Positions 27,345 through 36,890 are shown, counted from the first letter of the stretch. The stretch is 64,000 nt of DNA from Metabacillus malikii (GCF_030813355.1 NZ_JAUSUD010000008.1:105276-169275); one strand, 5' to 3'. Numbers and translations: made by a program. The notes: a model not told the origin generated them from the letters alone.

Positions 27345-28205
27345 ATGAAAAATAACTCAATGACAGATGCTAAAACATATTGCATGAGCGAATATGATGT
27401 ATTAAAACGTGTAATCCTTTGTCAGCCTCAGTATATGACAATTCGAGACGTTATTAATGAGACACAGGAACATTTTAAAGATGAAGGGATTCATATTGAG
27501 CTAGCACTTGAGCAGCATCAAAACTTTGTTAAGGTTCTGAAAGAGAATGAGGTCGACGTCACTTTATTACCATATCATAAAAAATATCCTGAACAGGTCT
27601 TTACACGTGATATCGGTTTTACCCTTGGACAAACTGTCTTTGTAGCAAAAATGGCAACTGACATTCGCGCTGGTGAGGAAAATGTACTAAAACAATGGCT
27701 GGATGATGAAGAAATCTCTTACTACAATTTGGTTGAAGAACAAATTGAAGGTGGAGACGTGATGATTGATAAAGAGACCATATATGTCGGGCTAAGTGAA
27801 CGAACTACACAAAGGGCTGCTGAACAGTTGCAACGCCTTTTAACAGACTTCAAAATCATTACGATCCCCTTTAAAGCGAAGTATTTACATCTTGATTGTA
27901 TATTTAATATTGTATCACCTGGCGTAGCATTAATTTATCCTGATGCGCTAAACAAGAAAGAAGTAGATGTTTTAGGCTCTCGATACGATTTAATCGAGGT
28001 TTCTGAAGAGGAGCAATTCCAATTAGGGACAAATGTTTTAAATATAGGCCATAAGCGTATACTTAGCTTACCTGTGAACAAACATGTAAATGAACAACTT
28101 CGAAACAGGGGTTTTGAAGTCATTGAAGTAGATATTACGGAAATTATTAAATCTGGTGGGTCTTTTCGTTGTTGTACACTGCCGATTTTAAGGATGACCA
28201 ACTAA
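27345..28205 (+). CDS. Dimethylarginine dimethylaminohydrolase-like amidinotransferase-superfamily hydrolase (286 aa)
   Basis: This is a guanidine-group hydrolase of the DDAH/arginine deiminase superfamily, similar to B. subtilis YkgA. Visible active-site parts are FTRDIGFTLGQTVFVAKM, IEGGDVMI, KYLHLDCIFNIVSPGVALIY with the catalytic His, and the terminal GGSFRCCTLPI with the nucleophile, probably C276 in the C-x-T position. AGGAGGAG precedes the ATG. Substrate could be a methylated arginine or another amidine. It is monocistronic with a terminator. Confidence 0.85.
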   Translation: MKNNSMTDAKTYCMSEYDVLKRVILCQPQYMTIRDVINETQEHFKDEGIHIELALEQHQNFVKVLKENEVDVTLLPYHKKYPEQVFTRDIGFTLGQTVFVAKMATDIRAGEENVLKQWLDDEEISYYNLVEEQIEGGDVMIDKETIYVGLSERTTQRAAEQLQRLLTDFKIITIPFKAKYLHLDCIFNIVSPGVALIYPDALNKKEVDVLGSRYDLIEVSEEEQFQLGTNVLNIGHKRILSLPVNKHVNEQLRNRGFEVIEVDITEIIKSGGSFRCCTLPILRMTN

Positions 28206-28252
28206 GAAAAAACTATATGCCGATAATTTTTATCTATTGGCATATAGTTTTA
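28206..28252 (+). terminator. Terminator after the DDAH-like gene
   Basis: AAAACTATATGCC pairs with GGCATATAGTTTT around an AT-rich loop immediately after the stop codon. Confidence 0.85.
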
Positions 28253-28281
28253 TGTGCAGTGTTCTATATACTAGACCTCAT

Positions 28282-28782
28282 TTAAGTCGCCCCTCCAGCA
28301 GAGGCAGCAGCTGCTTGATCTGCCTTCACACAGTCAATCGCAACTACGAGTGCAATCATGAGTTGTTCCATTTCATCCTTAACAATTTGAACCTTGTAAC
28401 TATCCCCCCACGAAAACCATTCCTTGTTCACCTTTCCAACTACCTCACCGTGTTGCAAAACTTTAAAGTCCATATCCCACCAATTCCCCTGTACTTCAAC
28501 ACCTGCCGCATCAATTGAGTAGCGTGCCTTGAAAAATGTAAATTCCTTCTTTATCGTTAATAACTCGTGACCATTTACCTCAATAAAAAATTTAGGTAAA
28601 AAGCTAAAAATTTTCTTTGTAATAAGGGCTACTTCACTTCCTGCTGTATCCTTAATTGAAAAGGTTTTTGGGATTCGTAATAGACTCCCGTCTACAAGAT
28701 AGACATCGTTCCCCTCCTGGTCTTTTACTGTAAATTTGCCAGTAAGGCTAAATATCTTCTGCTTCATATAAAATTGTTTCAT
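28282..28782 (-). CDS. LURP-one/YxjI-family protein (166 aa)
   Basis: This is a small protein of the LURP-one-related (DUF567) family, a tubby-like beta-barrel fold. Typical pieces are MKQKIFSLTGKFTVKDQEGN and PKTFSIKDTAGSEVALITKK. The ATG at 28782 follows GGAGGG by 6 nt; the longer frame from 28824 has no ribosome binding site. The tail is rich in Ala and Gly (QAAAASAGGAT). Function in bacteria is not known. Confidence 0.85.
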   Translation of the reverse strand: MKQFYMKQKIFSLTGKFTVKDQEGNDVYLVDGSLLRIPKTFSIKDTAGSEVALITKKIFSFLPKFFIEVNGHELLTIKKEFTFFKARYSIDAAGVEVQGNWWDMDFKVLQHGEVVGKVNKEWFSWGDSYKVQIVKDEMEQLMIALVVAIDCVKADQAAAASAGGAT

Positions 28783-29061
28783 CGTGTGCCCTCCAAAAAA
28801 TATATAGATAATCCTTATTACCATAGTCTATTTTTATAAACATAAATATATAAATAATTAATTAATACTATATATTATATTCTACAATATATAATAGAAG
28901 TATAAACACGAACAAAAACTACACTTAGATTGATTTATATCTGCAAATAATAGTTTAAAACTTACTCTAGTAAAATATCTTTTTCTCCTATCCTATGAAT
29001 TTAATATCACTGCTAATTTACTAACAAATGCTAGAATATAGTAGATTCTGTCGAAATATTA

Positions 29062-29091
29062 TTGACAAAGGTGTAAATAACCTTTTATAAT
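29062..29091 (+). promoter_or_regulatory. SigA-type promoter of the laminarinase gene
   Basis: A perfect TTGACA (29062-29067) and perfect TATAAT (29086-29091) are spaced by 18 nt. The region 28783-29061 upstream is AT-rich and empty. Confidence 0.85.
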
Positions 29092-29092
29092 C

Positions 29093-29115
29093 ATGGAAAT
29101 GAAAGCGATTTCCAT
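29093..29115. promoter_or_regulatory. Operator O1 (LacI-type / cre) at the laminarinase promoter
   Basis: An inverted repeat ATGGAAAT ... ATTTCCAT surrounds TGAAAGCGATTTCC, which fits both a LacI-family operator and a cre box. It directly follows the -10 box, so binding would block initiation. Confidence 0.7.
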
Positions 29116-29224
29116 ACATAAAGAAAATATAAAGACAACTAGAATGATAACATATTAAAATAGCATCGCTGTATACACTTTATACATCATTTAAAGCAGT
29201 GTACGAGATAATTTACACCCATTA

Positions 29225-29240
29225 TGGAAATCGGTTTCCT
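29225..29240. promoter_or_regulatory. Operator O2 (LacI-type) in the laminarinase leader
   Basis: TGGAAATCGGTTTCCT repeats the NGAAANCGNTTTCC pattern of O1 about 130 nt downstream. Two spaced copies of one operator allow looping or a roadblock by the LacI protein encoded at 32.7-33.8 kb (inference). Confidence 0.65.
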
Positions 29241-29314
29241 TAATTAGATAAAGGCGGTGATTAGATTTAACTAACAGACTTTGAACACTAAATCTAATAA
29301 AGTGGAGGTTAATC

Positions 29315-32038
29315 ATGAATTTTAAAAGGATTGCTTATTTTGTAATCGCTGTCATTCTATTTAGTTCTTGTTTTCCATTTAAAAGTAATGTTTCTGCAGC
29401 TGAAAATTCAGCAACTGATACAAATACATCTTCAAAAGATTGGAAATTGGTTTTTTCAGATGAATTTGATGGTGACCAAATCAATATGGATAACTGGAGC
29501 TATGATGTTCCTACAAATGGTAGATATAATGGCGAAATCCAATCATATACAGAAAATAATGCTTTTGTTAAAGATGGGTCCCTTATTCTTGAGGCTAGAA
29601 AAGAGGATATTACAGAGGCAGATGGAAAAACATATAACTACTCTTCTGCTAAACTTATATCTAAAGGGAAACAAAAATGGACTTATGGAAAAGTTGAAGT
29701 AAAAGCAAAAATGCCTTCAGGGCAAGGGATTTGGCCTGCAATTTGGATGATGCCAGAGGATGAACCTTTCTATGGCACATGGCCAGTAAGTGGAGAAATT
29801 GACATCATGGAGCTTTTAGGTCATGAGCCTGATACAATCCATGGAACCATTCATTTCGGTAAACCACATCAACAACGACAAGGACATTATTATTTACCTG
29901 AAGGCCAATCATTTGCTGATGATTACCATATTTACAGCATAGAATGGGAGCCTGGAGAAATTAGATGGTATGTTGATGGTAATTTATATCATACTGCAAA
30001 TGACTGGTTCACTAAAAGTGATTCTAACGCAGATGAATATACTTACCCAGCACCATTTGATCAAGATTTCTTCTTAATTATGAACATTTCAGTTGGTGGG
30101 GGCTGGCCAGGTAATCCGGACGATACGACAGTATTCCCTCAACAAATGGCAGTAGATTATGTAAAAGTCTATCAAAAGGATGAGTACCCAGTACGTGAAA
30201 AGCCTATAAGTGAAGAAAATGATGATGTAAGAGCTCCTCTTGAGGATGGTAACTACGTCTATAATGGTAGTTTTGATATAGATGATCCATCTGTAGAAGG
30301 TGTTGAAGGCGTTCCAAATACTGACTATTGGACATTCTCAAAAGACGGTGGCGCAGTTGCTAACCTTGTAACAAATAATGGTGAATTGGATGTACAAATT
30401 CAATCAGGCGGTAATGTTGAACATGGAGTTCAGTTGCTTCAAGCACCAATACACCTTACAAAAGGGGCTAAATATAAAGCTTCCTTTAAAGCAAAAGCAG
30501 AGACTGAAAGACCTTTGAAAGTTAAAATAGGTGCAGATGGAGATAGAAGTTGGAAGGATTATGCTGGTCAGGATCCTTTCATGCTGACTACATCTTGGGA
30601 AGATTATTCATTTGAATTTACTATGAATGACGAAACTGATATTAAGGCTCGATATGAATTTAATATGGGTCTGAATGATGGTGACATCTCACTTGATGAG
30701 GTAAAATTAGTGAAAATTGCCGATGCACCTCCTGTTGACCCTTCAAAAATTGTTAGAGACCCACTTCCAACAGGAAACTACATCTATAACGGTACGTTTG
30801 ACCAAGGTACTGAGAGAATGGGCTATTGGGAATTTAGAACAGACCATTCCGCAGATGCATCTAGATATATTGGAAGTGCAGTAAATGAAAGAAGATTCGA
30901 AGCATTAATTAACAATGGTGGCAACAATAAGGATTCAGTACAATTGGTTCAAAGTGGACTTAACCTTGAAAATGGAAAACCATATCAACTAACCTTTGAT
31001 GCAAGTGCTGAAGCCGAAAGAGAAATCCAGGTAGCAATCAAGAACTCAAAGTCTGAAGTCATACATGAAGAAATAGTTAATTTATCAGCAACTACACAAG
31101 AATATACTTTAGACTTCAAGATGAATGCTGCAACAGATAATAATTCTGAGCTTCAATTTAATATTGGTGGTAATCAAAGTGATGTTTATATTGATAATGT
31201 ATTCTTGAAGAGACTACCATTAGAGCAAGTAAAAGATAATCTTGTTAAAAATGGAATCTTTGATGGCCTTTCTGATTGGAGAGCAGAAGCATATAATCCT
31301 GGTAAAGCAACTTTTTCAGTGAACGAAGAGGGACAAGCTAAAGCAGCTATTACTGATATCGGTACTGAGGATTGGAACATCCAATTATTCCAACAAGGGA
31401 TTTCTATCGAAAAAGATGCTACTTATGAGGTATCTTTTGATGCGAAATCTACTGTTAATCGACCATTACGTGTACAACTACAACATAATGGTGAAGAAGA
31501 TGACAACTGGACAGGATACTTTGACCAAGTTGCAGAGTTAACAGATACAATCCAAACATTTACCTACAAATTTCAAATGACTGAACCTACAGATCCAGCA
31601 GCAAAATTTGGTTTTGCTTTAGGGAAGGATGCTGATGGGTTAACGCCTGCAGAAATTCAGGATGTATTTATTGACAATGTAGTGATTAAAAAAGTAACAG
31701 AAGATCCAAATAATGGTACACCTGATACTGACGGGCCGGATGTACCTGATACTACAGATCCTAATAATGATAAGCCTGGTACTGACAAAGAGCCAAATAC
31801 AGATAAACCTAATACTGATAAGCCTGGTACTGTTAATGAACAAGATACTAATAAACCTGGTTCTGAAAAGCCTGGTACTGATAAAGAGTCTGAATTAACA
31901 AAGGGTGAGAACTCTGGAGATAATCAAAAGCTACCTAACACAGCTACTAATACATTTAACCTACTAGCTATAGGATTACTAGTAGTCATATTAGGTACAG
32001 CTTTTGCTGTTAAGGCACGCAAGAAAAAACTAGCTTAA
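29315..32038 (+). CDS. Cell-wall-anchored GH16 endo-beta-1,3-glucanase (laminarinase) with three carbohydrate-binding repeats (907 aa)
   Basis: This is a secreted laminarinase-type enzyme. Order: signal peptide (1 to about 29); GH16 domain (about 42-290) with the catalytic EIDIMELLG (nucleophile E161, acid/base E166) and the WPAIWMM segment of laminarinases; three related CBM4/9-like modules (about 305-475, 480-625, 635-790), each opening with a YNGxFD- or NGxFD-like strand and containing LxxGxxYxxSFxAxAExxR; a Pro/Thr/Asp/Lys linker (about 795-870); sorting signal LPNTA (873-877), a membrane span and a basic tail. LPNTA is a class D sortase signal, matching the LPATA of the GH43 protein. GTGGAGG precedes the ATG. 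The SigA promoter and two LacI-type operators indicate inducible, catabolite-sensitive expression. Confidence 0.92.
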   Translation: MNFKRIAYFVIAVILFSSCFPFKSNVSAAENSATDTNTSSKDWKLVFSDEFDGDQINMDNWSYDVPTNGRYNGEIQSYTENNAFVKDGSLILEARKEDITEADGKTYNYSSAKLISKGKQKWTYGKVEVKAKMPSGQGIWPAIWMMPEDEPFYGTWPVSGEIDIMELLGHEPDTIHGTIHFGKPHQQRQGHYYLPEGQSFADDYHIYSIEWEPGEIRWYVDGNLYHTANDWFTKSDSNADEYTYPAPFDQDFFLIMNISVGGGWPGNPDDTTVFPQQMAVDYVKVYQKDEYPVREKPISEENDDVRAPLEDGNYVYNGSFDIDDPSVEGVEGVPNTDYWTFSKDGGAVANLVTNNGELDVQIQSGGNVEHGVQLLQAPIHLTKGAKYKASFKAKAETERPLKVKIGADGDRSWKDYAGQDPFMLTTSWEDYSFEFTMNDETDIKARYEFNMGLNDGDISLDEVKLVKIADAPPVDPSKIVRDPLPTGNYIYNGTFDQGTERMGYWEFRTDHSADASRYIGSAVNERRFEALINNGGNNKDSVQLVQSGLNLENGKPYQLTFDASAEAEREIQVAIKNSKSEVIHEEIVNLSATTQEYTLDFKMNAATDNNSELQFNIGGNQSDVYIDNVFLKRLPLEQVKDNLVKNGIFDGLSDWRAEAYNPGKATFSVNEEGQAKAAITDIGTEDWNIQLFQQGISIEKDATYEVSFDAKSTVNRPLRVQLQHNGEEDDNWTGYFDQVAELTDTIQTFTYKFQMTEPTDPAAKFGFALGKDADGLTPAEIQDVFIDNVVIKKVTEDPNNGTPDTDGPDVPDTTDPNNDKPGTDKEPNTDKPNTDKPGTVNEQDTNKPGSEKPGTDKESELTKGENSGDNQKLPNTATNTFNLLAIGLLVVILGTAFAVKARKKKLA

Positions 32039-32043
32039 TTGTG

Positions 32044-32083
32044 AACAGCACTATTCCCCTTTGAGGAATAGTGCTGTTATCTA
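32044..32083 (+). terminator. Terminator after the laminarinase gene
   Basis: AACAGCACTATTCC pairs with GGAATAGTGCTGTT around a 7-nt loop, 6 nt past the stop codon. The T-tract is imperfect. Confidence 0.8.
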
Positions 32084-32685
32084 TTTATTAAAAAATAATA
32101 TGTCTTAACCTTTACTTATCTATAATTGTATTTGGTGCTTTTAATAATGAGAGATACTCATTTATTCCACTAAGCTAGTATTATAGAATGTTTGTGGTCA
32201 ATAAGTCAGGTGTTTTACATAAGCAGACTTTTAACAATTGGAAGTCATTATACCCGGAATAAAAATAATTCAGTGAGAGTTGAGATATAAGGTGAATGGA
32301 AACAAAATGGAAGTTTCTTGTATTTTTATGTTTCTTTACACATCGATTAAGGGCAATATAACTACAATGCAGCAGCAACGCGCTTTTGAAATCTTTCGGC
32401 ATAAGTTACCGCTTGAATTAACAGCTACTCAATATGCGGATAGGTTACTTTTAAACGCATATCCTCATGTACAAGAGGCTCCTATCATTGTTAGTTTTAT
32501 ATATGCTTATCCCCAGTTTGCAAGACAGGAGGTTTGGGGCCTTCAATTGTTTTAGTATGTAAATAGGCTCATTTTCAATTTATTCGCATAATGATTCCTT
32601 ATGATTTATACTAAAAATAACCCAATATGTCATAACTTGTCATAGAACAGCCTATTCGGGGTCATATAATTTCTTTTCATTTATA
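32084..32685. other. Intergenic region between laminarinase and LacI genes
   Basis: A plus-strand open frame (32280-32555) has a part that looks protein-like (LPLELTATQYADRLLLNAYP) but no family match and no good ribosome binding site. It may be a relic. No RNA or clear terminator for the convergent LacI gene was found. Confidence 0.3.
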
Positions 32686-33765
32686 CTATTTTTTCTCGTC
32701 AGTACTGTTAATTACCAGACAAGACTCTCTTTCAATAAGGGTGGTATTTACCTTTTCTACAAGCCTTTGTTGCTGTTCCTTTTCAATTGTCTCAATAAGG
32801 CATATTGTTGCTCTTTTTGCTATATCGGAAAATGAGATTTCAACTGTTGTTAGTGGTGGATTTAGATAAGAGGCAAAATAGGAATTATCAAATCCAATGA
32901 TAGATAGGTCTTCTGGGATACGTAATCCTAATTCACTTATCGCTTTATATGCGCCAACTACCATTGTATCATTACATACAAAAATAGCTGTTGGAGGATT
33001 AGGCCCACTTAAAAGATATTTTACACCTTCATATCCACTACTCTCTGTAAAATCACCATGATATATAAAATTTCTTGTTAGTTCTATTCTATGTTTCATT
33101 AGCGTAACTTCAAAGCCTGCTAGCCTTTCCTTTGCAGATAATTTGTTTAAATCTCCAGTTATAATCCCGATAGAAGTATGCCCCAGTTCCAATAAGTACG
33201 ATACTGCCTTAACACTTCCCTCATAATTATCCGCATTAATATATATTGCATTGTGACTTTTGTTATAAACCTCACTTGTATCAATCATTGCAATGAAATA
33301 TTTTTGTTCAATGAGTTGGAATATCATCTCATTTTCTGCTTCTTGCATACCGACAAAAATGGCTCCATCAATAATCTTTTGGTAAAAAAGGCTTTGAACT
33401 TTTTTTAAATCCTCTTTTGAATAAACAATAGAGATAAGGACATAGTAATCCATTTTGTTTGCTTGGTCACTTACTGCACTAACGATAGGAGAAAAGAACG
33501 GGTTATTATGTATCAATGTATCATCCGTTGCTTTTACATGATGAAGAACCTCATTATCCTTTACATCTAATAAAATGATTGCAATCATTTTATTTTTTAC
33601 ACCAGCTAACCTCCGTGCTGATGCATTGGGAGCATAATTGTATTCTTCAATAGCTTTCCAAACCTTTTCTCTTGTCGATTGTGGTATATCTGGATAATTA
33701 TTAATCACTCTTGATATTGTACTTCTAGATAAACCTAGAAGTTTAGCCAAGTCCTCACTGCGCAT
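32686..33765 (-). CDS. LacI-family transcriptional regulator (359 aa)
   Basis: The N-terminal helix-turn-helix reads MRSEDLAKLLGLSRSTISRV, followed by the hinge PNASARRLAGVKN and a periplasmic-binding-like effector domain (about 60-345) with TAIFVCNDTMVVGAYKAI and LSIIGFDNSYFASYLNPPLT. The ATG at 33765 follows GGTGGAG by 6 nt and is preferred to a GTG four codons upstream. It lies between two beta-glucanase genes, both of which have GAAAnCGnTTTC-type operators, so it is the likely glucan-responsive repressor of the locus (inference). Confidence 0.88.
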   Translation of the reverse strand: MRSEDLAKLLGLSRSTISRVINNYPDIPQSTREKVWKAIEEYNYAPNASARRLAGVKNKMIAIILLDVKDNEVLHHVKATDDTLIHNNPFFSPIVSAVSDQANKMDYYVLISIVYSKEDLKKVQSLFYQKIIDGAIFVGMQEAENEMIFQLIEQKYFIAMIDTSEVYNKSHNAIYINADNYEGSVKAVSYLLELGHTSIGIITGDLNKLSAKERLAGFEVTLMKHRIELTRNFIYHGDFTESSGYEGVKYLLSGPNPPTAIFVCNDTMVVGAYKAISELGLRIPEDLSIIGFDNSYFASYLNPPLTTVEISFSDIAKRATICLIETIEKEQQQRLVEKVNTTLIERESCLVINSTDEKK

Positions 33766-33940
33766 AAAAGTCTCCACCTAATTAATGATATGTATTCTAT
33801 TATATTAAAAATATAATTGGAAATATACTCCTAATTCATTATATCAAAAAGAGGCCCCGCAAGGTCTTAGTAACCTTTTGGACACCCCCCGTTATATCTT
33901 ATAAAGAGAATGAAGTAACTACTTTTTCAAAACTCATCCA

Positions 33941-35080
33941 CTATTCATTCTTAAACCAAAATTCTTTTAAATTAGCTGCTCCACTCGTCGATACAATGAA
34001 TATATCCTGCGTTCCCCTTGCCTTTACATCTAATGAAGGGGTACCACTCCATTGATAGTTAGACCAATCACCAGTTGCGTTATAATTTACCGATCCGATT
34101 CTTTGCCCAGTTGGACTACCTAGTCTTATATCAAAACTACCACTTTGCGGCGAGGAATAGCTAACAGCAAATGCATTATAACCTGTAGATAAATCAACAT
34201 TATCAAACTTTATCCAGTTACCAGAGTGAAAAGTACCTACACCACAATTCCAAGATGTTATCCCGCTTGAATCCGTATAATCACACGCGTTTAATTGAAA
34301 ATCGGGAGCAATTGAAGGAGCTGAATTTCCACCATTTGGTGTATATCGAACCCACTCATAGGAGGCGTTCGCATCTCCTCCTCCATATCTTCCTGCCCAT
34401 TCATCAATGCCGTACGTATTCCACATATTCATCATGATTTTACTCGGGTTACTCGGAATGTTATTTGTAACAGTAGCTACCAAGTTTCCATTAACATACC
34501 AGCTAATATAGTCTTTCTGCCAATCAAATGCATACGTATTAAAACGATCAGCAGCATTAAATCCTAAATCATGAAGTATTTCATTCCCTCCTACACCATT
34601 TGTATAATAATTGAATTGAACCTTTGTCGTGTCATTTCCTAGAAATTCAATATCAATCTCATCCCAAGGCGCACCATTAAATGATGGACCTGTATACGTA
34701 AAGAAAGAGGAAATTACACCCGGTACATTTGCTGGTTTCATAGATACTTCATACAACCCATATCCGTAGAAATTATTCGTCGCGTACTCTGCACACTCAT
34801 AATTATATGGTGCTGGGTATGAATAATTTGCACGAAGAGACAATTCCATAATACCACGATTAAAATTAACTCTATTTTTATTCCAATGACACCCAAAAAA
34901 AGTATCACCATTCCGCCAACCATCAGAAATCTGCCATTTTTGTCCATCATGACCTTCGAATGGATGATAAACTTCTTCCTCTGTTAATGGATTTTGCGCA
35001 TAGCTCACCACTGTTAACGACAGCATTATTAGCGTCATTATTACAATTCTAAACAATTGGTATTTTTTAATTGTAATCAC
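33941..35080 (-). CDS. bglS: Secreted GH16 lichenase (beta-1,3-1,4-glucanase) with C-terminal CBM6-like module (about 379 aa)
   Basis: This is closely related to B. subtilis BglS over the catalytic domain (about 35-245). Catalytic WDEIDIEFLG (E141, D143, E145), YGYGLYEVSMKPA, SSFFTYTGPS and TTKVQFNYYTNG are conserved, as is the Cys pair C64/C96. A signal peptide ends near VSYAQ. The C-terminal 125 residues (NACDYTDSSGITSWNCGV to the end) resemble CBM6, an addition absent from BglS itself. There is no sorting signal, so the enzyme is released. The start is unclear: GTG 35080 abuts the GAGGAG site, while the family-like KKYQLF N-terminus would begin at an ATT codon (35071) with ideal spacing. 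Confidence 0.9.
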   Translation of the reverse strand: MITIKKYQLFRIVIMTLIMLSLTVVSYAQNPLTEEEVYHPFEGHDGQKWQISDGWRNGDTFFGCHWNKNRVNFNRGIMELSLRANYSYPAPYNYECAEYATNNFYGYGLYEVSMKPANVPGVISSFFTYTGPSFNGAPWDEIDIEFLGNDTTKVQFNYYTNGVGGNEILHDLGFNAADRFNTYAFDWQKDYISWYVNGNLVATVTNNIPSNPSKIMMNMWNTYGIDEWAGRYGGGDANASYEWVRYTPNGGNSAPSIAPDFQLNACDYTDSSGITSWNCGVGTFHSGNWIKFDNVDLSTGYNAFAVSYSSPQSGSFDIRLGSPTGQRIGSVNYNATGDWSNYQWSGTPSLDVKARGTQDIFIVSTSGAANLKEFWFKNE

Positions 35081-35306
35081 TCCTCATTTGTCATTTGTAG
35101 TAGCAAATACTTGAAATGTTTGTATACTCAGTACTCTTCTCATTTCTAAAGTAAACAAAAATACAGAGTACACGAGCTAAGAATACAAATTTCCCGATGA
35201 ATCAGAACTCTACCATTGTTAGGACGTAGGCATATTATGATTTTTACATGTCTAAAAGATTTAAAACAGCCTCACTAGGTTTCTAATCTATTAGGTTGGT
35301 GCAATA

Positions 35307-35322
35307 ACTAACGCGCGTTAGT
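35307..35322. promoter_or_regulatory. Perfect 16-bp palindrome upstream of the lichenase gene
   Basis: ACTAACGCGCGTTAGT is a perfect palindrome with flanking A/T symmetry, 227 nt upstream of the lichenase start. It resembles TetR- or GntR-type operators rather than a terminator. The regulator is unknown. Confidence 0.5.
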
Positions 35323-35394
35323 AATGTGGAAAAAATTTTTGCATTATCTAAGTTGATAGATAACAAAAGTTATTAATTGTATTGACGATTAATA

Positions 35395-35406
35395 GAAAGC
35401 GCTTTC
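35395..35406. promoter_or_regulatory. LacI-type operator / cre box upstream of the lichenase gene
   Basis: GAAAGCGCTTTC is a perfect palindrome with the canonical LacI-family centre. It is 315 nt from the lichenase start. The same core pattern occurs at the laminarinase promoter. An additional TATCTA/TAGATA inverted repeat lies at 35345-35362. No gene is seen in 35081-35690. Confidence 0.6.
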
Positions 35407-35690
35407 AAAGATGATACTAAACTAAATTTCTGAAAATTTCAACCATCTATCCTCCTAATTTTCCTAGTACTTTTTTCTTTGCAAATGGATTCTAAGACCG
35501 CCTCACCTCCCTTTTAAAACACCAATTGAATTTGATAATAAGTCAATGAGTCATACTGCTTAATCTATTGATAAAATTAAATCGACTAACCTTCAAATCA
35601 AGGAATAAAGTAAGAGGAGGCTATCAGTTGACAACAATAATGTAAGGAATAGAATGATAATGATAAATGAAATGAGAAAGGATAGCTAAA

Positions 35691-36890
35691 TTGAATAACT
35701 TTTTGGAAAAACTGCACCCGTTTATTTTAAGTGATGATTTGATAGTTCAGAAGTTTGTACTTAAAGCGATAGATAAAGCATTAATAGGTAATGATATGAC
35801 ATTTGAACTTACTTTAAAAGCAAACGATAAAAATGTACCACACATGATGAAAAATTCAATTCTCCCTTATGCAAAAGGCTACCGTATTCAAGCGAATGGA
35901 ATGCAGATGCTAGTAGACTGCATTAAGAGGAACGATGATAATCTTATCTGGTACTTATCAATATTGGATCATTGTAATCCTGAATTAATTGAAGAATATT
36001 ATGAAGAAATTAAACCATATATTGATGACAACATGCAGGAAGTCCTAATGAATTCTATCATGTTAAGTCACTATTCGATCAAGGAACTAACGGAAAAACT
36101 CTCTACGGTTATTAATGAGATGGAGGAACAGAAATTTTATAACGGATCTCTCTTTAGAAAATCGAAGCAAATTATTGACACTTTAATTAAAATGAATGGA
36201 CTAGAGCAAAATGAAGTCGAGAGAGCTATTCAGCAAGAGATAAATAAAAAGTACTTCTCTTATAAGGGACTCTTATCTGTTTACGCTGCTGGTGAAATGA
36301 ACATACAAGCATTAGTTAACGATTTATCTAAACTTCTACCACGTAGCAATGAGGAAATTTTACTTGGGGAAATTGAAGAGGCACTAATTAAGATTGGCTC
36401 TAATGAAGTTATTACAAAAGTTGCTCCATATGTACTTAATAATGATAATTACTACTCACCCATCATTATATTAGGAAATATTAAATCGGAACATGCGATA
36501 AGAACACTATTAAACCTTTTTGACCAGGCACCTGACATTACTGCAAAAACATTAATTGCAGAGGCATTATGTTTACAATTGTCGACAGACGCTATTCCAA
36601 AAATAGCAACGTTAATTGGAGAAGGATATGATCATTCCTTCCTACCATTAGAGGATTCTCTATATGCGAATTGTGTCATAAATGGAATTGAACATCCAGA
36701 GTTACAATCATGGAAAGATATAATTGATAATAGAGAAGCTCACTATAAAAAACGGGAAGAACTGCTAAACAAAAATTCTGGAATCAATCACTTACTAACA
36801 CCTAATTTCCCTATTAGCTCTAAGGTGGGGAGAAATGAACCTTGTCCTTGTGGAAGTGGGAAGAAATTCAAGAAATGCTGTGGGAAGTAG
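35691..36890 (+). CDS. Helical-repeat protein with C-terminal SEC-C zinc motif (399 aa)
   Basis: Most of the protein (about 1-350) is predicted to be helical, with HEAT-like pairs such as KSEHAIRTLLNLFDQAPDI and TDAIPKIATLIGEGYD. The last 22 residues form a SEC-C motif, GRNEPCPCGSGKKFKKCCGK. SEC-C motifs bind zinc and in SecA contact SecB and ribosomes. The TTG start at 35691 follows AAAGGA. It is a single gene; a functional role is not known. Confidence 0.8.
   Translation: MNNFLEKLHPFILSDDLIVQKFVLKAIDKALIGNDMTFELTLKANDKNVPHMMKNSILPYAKGYRIQANGMQMLVDCIKRNDDNLIWYLSILDHCNPELIEEYYEEIKPYIDDNMQEVLMNSIMLSHYSIKELTEKLSTVINEMEEQKFYNGSLFRKSKQIIDTLIKMNGLEQNEVERAIQQEINKKYFSYKGLLSVYAAGEMNIQALVNDLSKLLPRSNEEILLGEIEEALIKIGSNEVITKVAPYVLNNDNYYSPIIILGNIKSEHAIRTLLNLFDQAPDITAKTLIAEALCLQLSTDAIPKIATLIGEGYDHSFLPLEDSLYANCVINGIEHPELQSWKDIIDNREAHYKKREELLNKNSGINHLLTPNFPISSKVGRNEPCPCGSGKKFKKCCGK

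Noticed and set aside
32280..32555. Plus-strand open frame of 91 residues
   Set aside because: Part of it looks protein-like, but the start lacks a ribosome binding site and no family is recognisable; kept only as a note in the intergenic entry.
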